Positions 59,375-64,000 of a stretch of 64,000 bases of DNA are shown here, piece after piece. Both the position numbers and the translations under genes were made by a program. Source of the stretch: VFKU01 sp964620045 (GTDB lineage: Bacteria > Hydrogenedentota > Hydrogenedentia > Hydrogenedentales > GCA-2746185); contig CAZUJL010000004.1 of assembly GCA_964620045.1 (NCBI GenBank), positions 1 to 64,000 of the forward strand, in the 5' to 3' direction. The stretch's first letter is position 1. Every line of letters begins with the position of its first letter. Under the pieces are notes generated by a model, which worked only from the letters and a program-made list of their open reading frames with translations, ran no database searches and had not been told where the DNA came from.

Positions 59375-59484
59375 ATCGCCCTCCCGGCTTCCACGCCGAG
59401 TATATAACCAGCCCACCACCATTCCCCTTCCACTAGCCACTCGTCGCCTTGCCCACCGCCCGCGCCGCATGAGATCATGGTGCC

Positions 59485-61197
59485 GTGTCTACCGAATCCA
59501 ACATCGCCCACGAAGTCCGCACCACGCGCGCCGCGCTCGGCCTGTGGCTGCGCGACGACTACACCTTCGTGCGCATTACGGGTGCCGACGCCGCCACGTG
59601 GCTGCAGTCGCAGACGACCAACGACGTCCTCGCGCTGAAGTCGGGCGACGGTCACCACAACGCCACGCTCGATCGCCAGGGCCGCCTGCAGGCCCACTTC
59701 ACGCTGCACCACTGGGCGGACGAATACTGGATGCTCGTCGAGCGCGCGCAATGGCCGCATCTTCGCGAGCACCTCGACGCGCACCTCTTCATCGAAGACG
59801 CCAAACTGGAAGAAACCGGCGGCGAACTCGATCAGCTCGTAATCCAAGGCCCGCGCACGCTTACTGTGCTCGCGAACATCCTCGGCGCGGACCACGTCGC
59901 CACCAACGACCTGTTTCCGCACACGCTGCACGGCGTGCATCCGGTCGAACTCACCGGCATCGAAGCGCTCGCCTTCCGCGCTTCGCCCACCGGCGAAGAC
60001 GGATACGTGCTCGCGGTCGAAAAGGGCAAAGGCCGCATACTGCTGGACGAGATCCTGTCCCGCGCGCACGAACTCGGCCACGACGCGCTCGAAGTCTCGC
60101 CCGAGGCGCAGGAAATCCTCCGCATCGAAGCCGGCCTGCCGCGCTTCGGCATGGACATCGACGTCACGCAAGTCATCGCCGAGACCACCCTCGAACGCGA
60201 CTGCGTCTCGTATACCAAAGGCTGCTACCTCGGCCAGGAAGTCGTCGCGCGCCTCAAAACCTACGGCTCACCCAAACGCGCGCTGATGGGACTCGTAAGC
60301 CAAACGCCTTTTTCCAGCGTCACCAAGGTTAGCTCCTCCGGTTTCTCTCCTACTCTTAACTCGTATGTTGCACTCGCGCTGCTCGATCGCGACAGCCGCA
60401 CGCCGGGCGCCACGCTCGATCTCGGCGACACGCGGACCGAAGTCCGCGCATTGCCCTTCCACGAAGCGTCCTCGCGTGAGATTCGCGCGCACGCGCTGTA
60501 CGACGAAGCGTTACAACTCTTCCAGCAGGACCCGGACGACACCGATCCCGCCGCGATCCCTCTACTAGAGGAAGCGCTCCTGTTGCATCCGCGCTTCGAG
60601 GACGCCTACGAAGTCCTCGGCGTGATCCTGCATCGCCAAGGCCGCACGGACCACGCGATCCACATCATGCAGCAGCTCGCGACGCTGAACCCGGATTGCC
60701 TCATGGCGCACACGAACCTCAGCGTGTTCTATGTCGCGAAGGGACTCATTCCAGAGGCGGAAGAGGAGAAGGCGAAGGCGGCCGTGCTGCAGATCCAGCG
60801 CGCGGGCGCCGAGCGCGCCGCGCACGAGGCCGCTGCGAAGGAACGCGAGCGACTCGAAGCCGAAGCGCGCGAACGCATCGGCATGTTCCGCGAGGTGCTC
60901 GACATCGACGCCGACGATCCGCTCGCGACCTACGGCCTCGGCAAGGCGTACATCCAGCTTAACCAGTTCGCCGACGCGCTGCCGTATCTCGAGCGCGCGA
61001 CCCAGCTACAGAAGGACTATTCCGTCGCGTGGCTCGACTACGCAAAGTGCCACGAGTTCCTCGGCCATCACGCCGAAGCCGCGGCTGCCTATCAGGCCGG
61101 CATCGCGGCCGCCGCGCGCAAAGGCGATCTCATGCCGCTCCGCGAAATGGAGCGCCGCCTCAAAGCACTGGCGGCCGTCCCTCTCGCGAATAACTGA
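59485..61197 (+). CDS. YgfZ/GcvT-like folate-binding protein fused to TPR domain
   Basis: The product has 570 residues. Residues ~1-330 match the YgfZ (IBA57-like) family of Fe-S cluster repair proteins, with ATWLQSQTTNDV, the domain-1 region HNATLDRQGRLQAHF, and the diagnostic KGCYLGQEVVAR motif. From ~335 to the end there are helical TPR-like repeats (EDAYEVLGVILHRQGRTDHAIHIM, CLMAHTNLSVFYVAKGLIPEAEEE, PLATYGLGKAYIQLNQFADALPYL, SVAWLDYAKCHEFLGHHAEAAAAY) around a charged coiled coil. Ordinary YgfZ proteins end near 330 residues, so this is a fusion. The start is GTG at 59485. It lies about 1.8 kb from the A-type Fe-S carrier gene. Confidence 0.88.
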   Translation: MSTESNIAHEVRTTRAALGLWLRDDYTFVRITGADAATWLQSQTTNDVLALKSGDGHHNATLDRQGRLQAHFTLHHWADEYWMLVERAQWPHLREHLDAHLFIEDAKLEETGGELDQLVIQGPRTLTVLANILGADHVATNDLFPHTLHGVHPVELTGIEALAFRASPTGEDGYVLAVEKGKGRILLDEILSRAHELGHDALEVSPEAQEILRIEAGLPRFGMDIDVTQVIAETTLERDCVSYTKGCYLGQEVVARLKTYGSPKRALMGLVSQTPFSSVTKVSSSGFSPTLNSYVALALLDRDSRTPGATLDLGDTRTEVRALPFHEASSREIRAHALYDEALQLFQQDPDDTDPAAIPLLEEALLLHPRFEDAYEVLGVILHRQGRTDHAIHIMQQLATLNPDCLMAHTNLSVFYVAKGLIPEAEEEKAKAAVLQIQRAGAERAAHEAAAKERERLEAEARERIGMFREVLDIDADDPLATYGLGKAYIQLNQFADALPYLERATQLQKDYSVAWLDYAKCHEFLGHHAEAAAAYQAGIAAAARKGDLMPLREMERRLKALAAVPLANN

Positions 61198-61206
61198 ACG
61201 CGGCCA

Positions 61207-61431
61207 TTACCACGGCCACGGCGACCAGGTTGCGACCGTATCGAGAAACGTTACCAGCAGCGACCCTTCGTATCCGTACTTGCGCCGTGCAATAAAAACG
61301 ACCCACTGACCACCGAAGACCATAAGCAGACTTGCGATCAGTAAAGTTTGATTGTAGTCGTATATCGCCCACACCGTCAGACACGGCGCAACGACTCCGC
61401 TTAGAAAATCTATGATCTTTATCAACCACAT
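61207..61431 (-). CDS. Hypothetical small membrane protein
   Basis: The product has 74 residues with two hydrophobic segments (LSGVVAPCLTVWAIYDY and TLLIASLLMVFGGQWVVFIA), then RRKYGYEGSLLVTFLDTV. The coding sequence is AT-richer than its neighbours. I recognise no family. It is convergent with the YgfZ-TPR gene (9 bp between stops) and divergent from the amidohydrolase. A TTG upstream at 61458 could extend it by 9 residues. It may be spurious, but hydrophobic continuity supports a real gene. Confidence 0.45.
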   Translation of the reverse strand: MWLIKIIDFLSGVVAPCLTVWAIYDYNQTLLIASLLMVFGGQWVVFIARRKYGYEGSLLVTFLDTVATWSPWPW

Positions 61432-61436
61432 ACGGA

Positions 61437-61459
61437 TTTGCAGTATATACCGCTGCAAA
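61437..61459. promoter_or_regulatory. Inverted repeat between divergent genes
   Basis: TTTGCAG (61437-61443) and CTGCAAA (61453-61459) form a perfect 7-bp inverted repeat with 9 bp between arms. It lies in the 60-bp divergent region between a small membrane protein gene and the amidohydrolase. The spacing is right for an operator, though no regulator gene is nearby. Confidence 0.3.
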
Positions 61460-61491
61460 ATGGGTATATTCGTCCCACCGGAGGCCGCCGC

Positions 61492-62973
61492 ATGCCACGC
61501 CTATCGCTCATTCTCGCCGTGCTCATATCTATAGTCACCTCTGTTGCCGCGCAGGACACCTACGATCTCGTGCTCTCGCGCGGACGCGTGATGGATCCCG
61601 AAACCAGCCTCGACGCCGTGCGCGATGTCGGCATTCGCGATGGCAAGATCGCGGCCGTCTCCGAGTCGCCCCTGCGCGGACGCGAGACCATCGACGCGCG
61701 CAACCTCGTCGTCGCGCCCGGCTTCATCGATCTGCACGCGCACGGCCAGGACGAATTCAGCAGCCGCTTCCAAGCGCAGGACGGCGTCACCACCGCGCTC
61801 GAACTCGAAACCGGCGTGTGGCCCGTCGCCCCGTGGTACGCGTCGAAGGAAGGCAAGTCCTACATCCACTACGGCGCGACCTCCGGCCACATTCCCGCGC
61901 GCATCTTCCTCAAACACGGCATCGAAACCGGCCACTACTCCGGCGACTCCGCCATGCGCGATCGCGTCACGGCTGAAACCGACGGCGAATGGGCCTACGC
62001 CGCCGCGACGCCCGACGAGCAATATAAACTCATCGAGCTTTTGCAGCAGGGGTTGAACGACGGTGCGCTCGGCCTCGGCCTCGGCGTGGCCTACACGCCC
62101 GGCGCCACGCGCGAGGAAATCCAGCGCGTCTTCCAGCTCGGCGCGGACACCCACCTCGTCTCCTTCATCCACATGCGCGCGGCCGGCCCCATCGAGCCGG
62201 GCGGCAGCCTTGAAGCCATGCAGGAAGTCATCAGCGGCGCCGTCGTCACCGGCGCGTCCATCCACATCGTGCACATGACCAGCATGGCGCTCGGCCAGCT
62301 CGACGAAATGCTCGCCATGTTCGACGCGGCCCGCGCGCGCGGGCTCGACCTGACCACCGAGGTCTATCCGTACACGGCGGGCTCGACGAACCTTGCCTCC
62401 GCGCTGTTCAACGAAGGCTTCCAGGATCGCCTCGGCATCGGCTACGGCGACCTCGAATGGACGCTCACCGGCGAGCGGCTCAACGCTGAGACCTTCGCCG
62501 AATACCGCAAGCGCGGCGGCTGGGTCATCATCCACATGATGAACGCCGAGAACGTGCGCAAGGCCGTCGCGCGGCCCGACATCATCATCGCCAGCGACGG
62601 CGTGCCCTTCGTCGGCGGGCGCGCACACCCGCGCGGTGCGGGCACCTTCAGCCGCGTGCTCGGGCGCTACGTGCGTGAGGAGCAGGCGCTCACGCTGATG
62701 GACGCGCTGCGCAAAATGACGATCCTGCCCGCGCAACGGCTCGAGGCCTCCGTGCCGCAGATGAAAAATAAAGGCCGTATCCGCGTCGGCGCCGATGCCG
62801 ACATCGTGGTCTTCGATCCGAACACGATCCTCGACCGCGCCACCTTCGAAGAACCCGCGCAAGCTTCCGCCGGCATCGCGCATGTATTGGTCAACGGCAC
62901 CTTCATCGTCCGCGACTCTAAATTTCAGGAAGGCGTACATCCGGGACTAGCGATCCGTCGCGAGACGCGTTGA
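61492..62973 (+). CDS. Exported N-acyl-D-amino-acid deacylase-like amidohydrolase
   Basis: The product has 493 residues with a signal peptide (PRLSLILAVLISIVTSVAAQ). The amidohydrolase start is YDLVLSRGRVMDPETSLDAVRDVGI. The metal HxH is in PGFIDLHAHGQD. Later ligands lie in FIHMRAA, HIVHMTSM and IIASDGVPF, and the C-terminal beta sandwich begins GRIRVGADADIVVFDPN. This is the D-aminoacylase / dihydroorotase-like layout. It should hydrolyse N-acylated D-amino acids or similar amides in the periplasm. GGAGG is 7 bp before the ATG at 61492, deciding against the longer in-frame start. It is convergent with the S41 peptidase gene, 4 bp apart. Confidence 0.88.
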   Translation: MPRLSLILAVLISIVTSVAAQDTYDLVLSRGRVMDPETSLDAVRDVGIRDGKIAAVSESPLRGRETIDARNLVVAPGFIDLHAHGQDEFSSRFQAQDGVTTALELETGVWPVAPWYASKEGKSYIHYGATSGHIPARIFLKHGIETGHYSGDSAMRDRVTAETDGEWAYAAATPDEQYKLIELLQQGLNDGALGLGLGVAYTPGATREEIQRVFQLGADTHLVSFIHMRAAGPIEPGGSLEAMQEVISGAVVTGASIHIVHMTSMALGQLDEMLAMFDAARARGLDLTTEVYPYTAGSTNLASALFNEGFQDRLGIGYGDLEWTLTGERLNAETFAEYRKRGGWVIIHMMNAENVRKAVARPDIIIASDGVPFVGGRAHPRGAGTFSRVLGRYVREEQALTLMDALRKMTILPAQRLEASVPQMKNKGRIRVGADADIVVFDPNTILDRATFEEPAQASAGIAHVLVNGTFIVRDSKFQEGVHPGLAIRRETR

Positions 62974-62977
62974 TCGT

Positions 62978-64000
62978 TTATTGCCCGATCAGCAACAGTG
63001 CCGCCTGCAATTCCTCATCCACGCCGTTGATGATTCCCTCCATCGTCGGCGTCACAACCACGTCCGGATCGAGGCCCGCATCCGGCTGTTCACCCTCGGG
63101 GAACACGCCCACGAGCGGAATGTCGATTTCGATTTTCGAATTCGGCAGCCGCAGAAAAAAGATCTGGCTCCCGTTCGTCCCGCGCAGGTTCCCGCCGGTC
63201 GCCTGGCCCACCAGCGTCGTGCGCGGGTCGGCGCTCATCACCTGCGCCAGCCGGAATGTCGCCGAACTGTTCGCCGCGTCCACCAGCAGGTATATCTTCC
63301 CCTCAAACGCATCGCTGCCCGGACGATACTCCACCGGCCCCGGCTTGGCTGTTTTCCAGGTGTACCAACCGCTCTCCACCTCGACCACGCTTTTGCGGCG
63401 GTCCTTGAACGACTCGTCCCACGTGCCCAGGTGCGGCAACAACATATCGGACACCACGTCGTAGCGCAGCAACTCGCGCTGTGCGCCCATCGTCACCGGC
63501 GCGCTCAGCACATAGCGCAGCAGCATCGCCGGAATCGCGTCGTCGCCGCCCTCGTTCCCGCGAATGTCGATGATCAGGTTTGCGGTCTGTTGCCGCTTCA
63601 ACTCGCTGAAACTCTCCCGCAGGAAATCGCGCCAGTTCACCGTCAGCCCGCGCGTCACGAACGTTCCCAGTTTTATATACCCCACGCCGCCGTCGAGCAC
63701 CCCGAATCGCCACGGCGCGTCCGCCTTCATTTCGGGATACCGCTTCGCGATCGCTTCCGCTCGATCCGCGCGCGTCATCGCCGTCGCCTGCACCTCCCGC
63801 GGCTGGCTCGTTCCCGGCGCAATCACCGTGAGGGTGTAATTCTCCGGCACGGGCGCGTAGGCCAACGCATGGTATATGTCGAAGGGTTCGTAGTCCCCGT
63901 GCGCGGCGACCTCGAGGTCCTTCATCCGCTTCGCGTCGTTCCCGCCGTCCGCCTTCACGTACAGCATCAGCCGCGCGACCATGTCCCGCGTATCCACGCC
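62978..64000 (-). CDS. S41-family peptidase (partial, N-terminus outside window)
   Basis: About 340 residues are in the window and the frame continues beyond its right edge. The peptidase core is visible: GGVGYIKLGTFVTRG, LIIDIRGNEGGDD, KIYLLVDAANSSATFRLAQVM with the probable catalytic Ser, and GQATGGNLRGTNGSQIFFLRLPNSKIEIDIP. DAGLDPDVVVTPT is the usual C-terminal block. The NSSATF core differs from the GxSASASE type of C-terminal processing peptidases, which places it among tricorn/TSP-like bacterial S41 proteins that are often exported. The remaining N-terminus, possibly with a signal peptide, is unseen. Confidence 0.85.
   Translation of the reverse strand, partial: GVDTRDMVARLMLYVKADGGNDAKRMKDLEVAAHGDYEPFDIYHALAYAPVPENYTLTVIAPGTSQPREVQATAMTRADRAEAIAKRYPEMKADAPWRFGVLDGGVGYIKLGTFVTRGLTVNWRDFLRESFSELKRQQTANLIIDIRGNEGGDDAIPAMLLRYVLSAPVTMGAQRELLRYDVVSDMLLPHLGTWDESFKDRRKSVVEVESGWYTWKTAKPGPVEYRPGSDAFEGKIYLLVDAANSSATFRLAQVMSADPRTTLVGQATGGNLRGTNGSQIFFLRLPNSKIEIDIPLVGVFPEGEQPDAGLDPDVVVTPTMEGIINGVDEELQAALLLIGQ

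Noticed and set aside
61501..62940. 479-codon minus-strand frame opposite the amidohydrolase
   Set aside because: Antisense shadow. The plus strand carries the signal peptide and metal motifs.

Overview
This is a gene-dense, high-GC bacterial chromosome segment with about 50 protein genes, one tRNA and no rRNA, phage or transposase. The gene repertoire suggests a free-living, Gram-negative, respiring heterotroph. It includes complex I, a membrane pyrophosphatase, a succinate dehydrogenase with a mycobacterial-Sdh1-like anchor, many lipoproteins, an H-X-DG prepilin, LamG and sulfatase-type surface proteins, Tat-exported oxidoreductases and a full Psp operon. This mix resembles PVC-related or 'candidate' phyla such as Hydrogenedentota. 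That placement is inference from gene content only, because no marker gene was compared.

Layout: 1-5.5 kb holds energy metabolism (nuoA-nuoB-nuoCD, a DedA protein, hppA). 5.8-17.5 kb holds assorted enzymes: a patatin lipoprotein, a PQQ dehydrogenase, a flavin monooxygenase, an HSL esterase, a ceramidase-like protein, a glycosyltransferase and a phosphatase. 17-21 kb is sdhCAB plus a TPR protein behind a likely sigma-70 promoter. 21-23.4 kb has a Tat-exported aldo-keto reductase-like protein and an orphan prepilin. 23.7-31.1 kb is a five-gene operon resembling the acyclic-terpene utilisation (atuC-D-E-F plus atuA) catabolic set. 32.6-38.6 kb is a sugar operon (FucI-like isomerase, FGGY kinase, a truncated LemA, a CehA/McbA metallohydrolase). 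38.7-46.2 kb carries three paralogous LamG surface proteins, an Asp-box lipoprotein and a sulfatase-fold membrane enzyme. 46.2-49.3 kb is a tightly coupled carrier protein-SDR-AMP ligase-GNAT cassette, followed by tRNA-Glu. 49.5-51.7 kb encodes exported proteins of unknown function.

51.9-57.1 kb is the most distinctive part. It is an extended phage-shock (Psp) operon that starts with a PilZ gene and contains pspA, three tandem PspB-like membrane/coiled-coil genes, a PspC with a PspB-like tail, a DUF4097 protein and a small membrane protein. A near-consensus sigma-54 promoter drives it, and pspF is divergent from it. 57.3-64 kb has an A-type Fe-S carrier, an SDR, an EXPERA-like protein, a YgfZ-TPR fusion, a D-aminoacylase-like amidohydrolase and the end of an S41 peptidase.

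A recurring layout feature is convergent gene pairs that meet within 0-9 bp with no terminator between them (nine cases). Where terminators exist they are clean hairpins (21.1, 22.4 and 23.6 kb).
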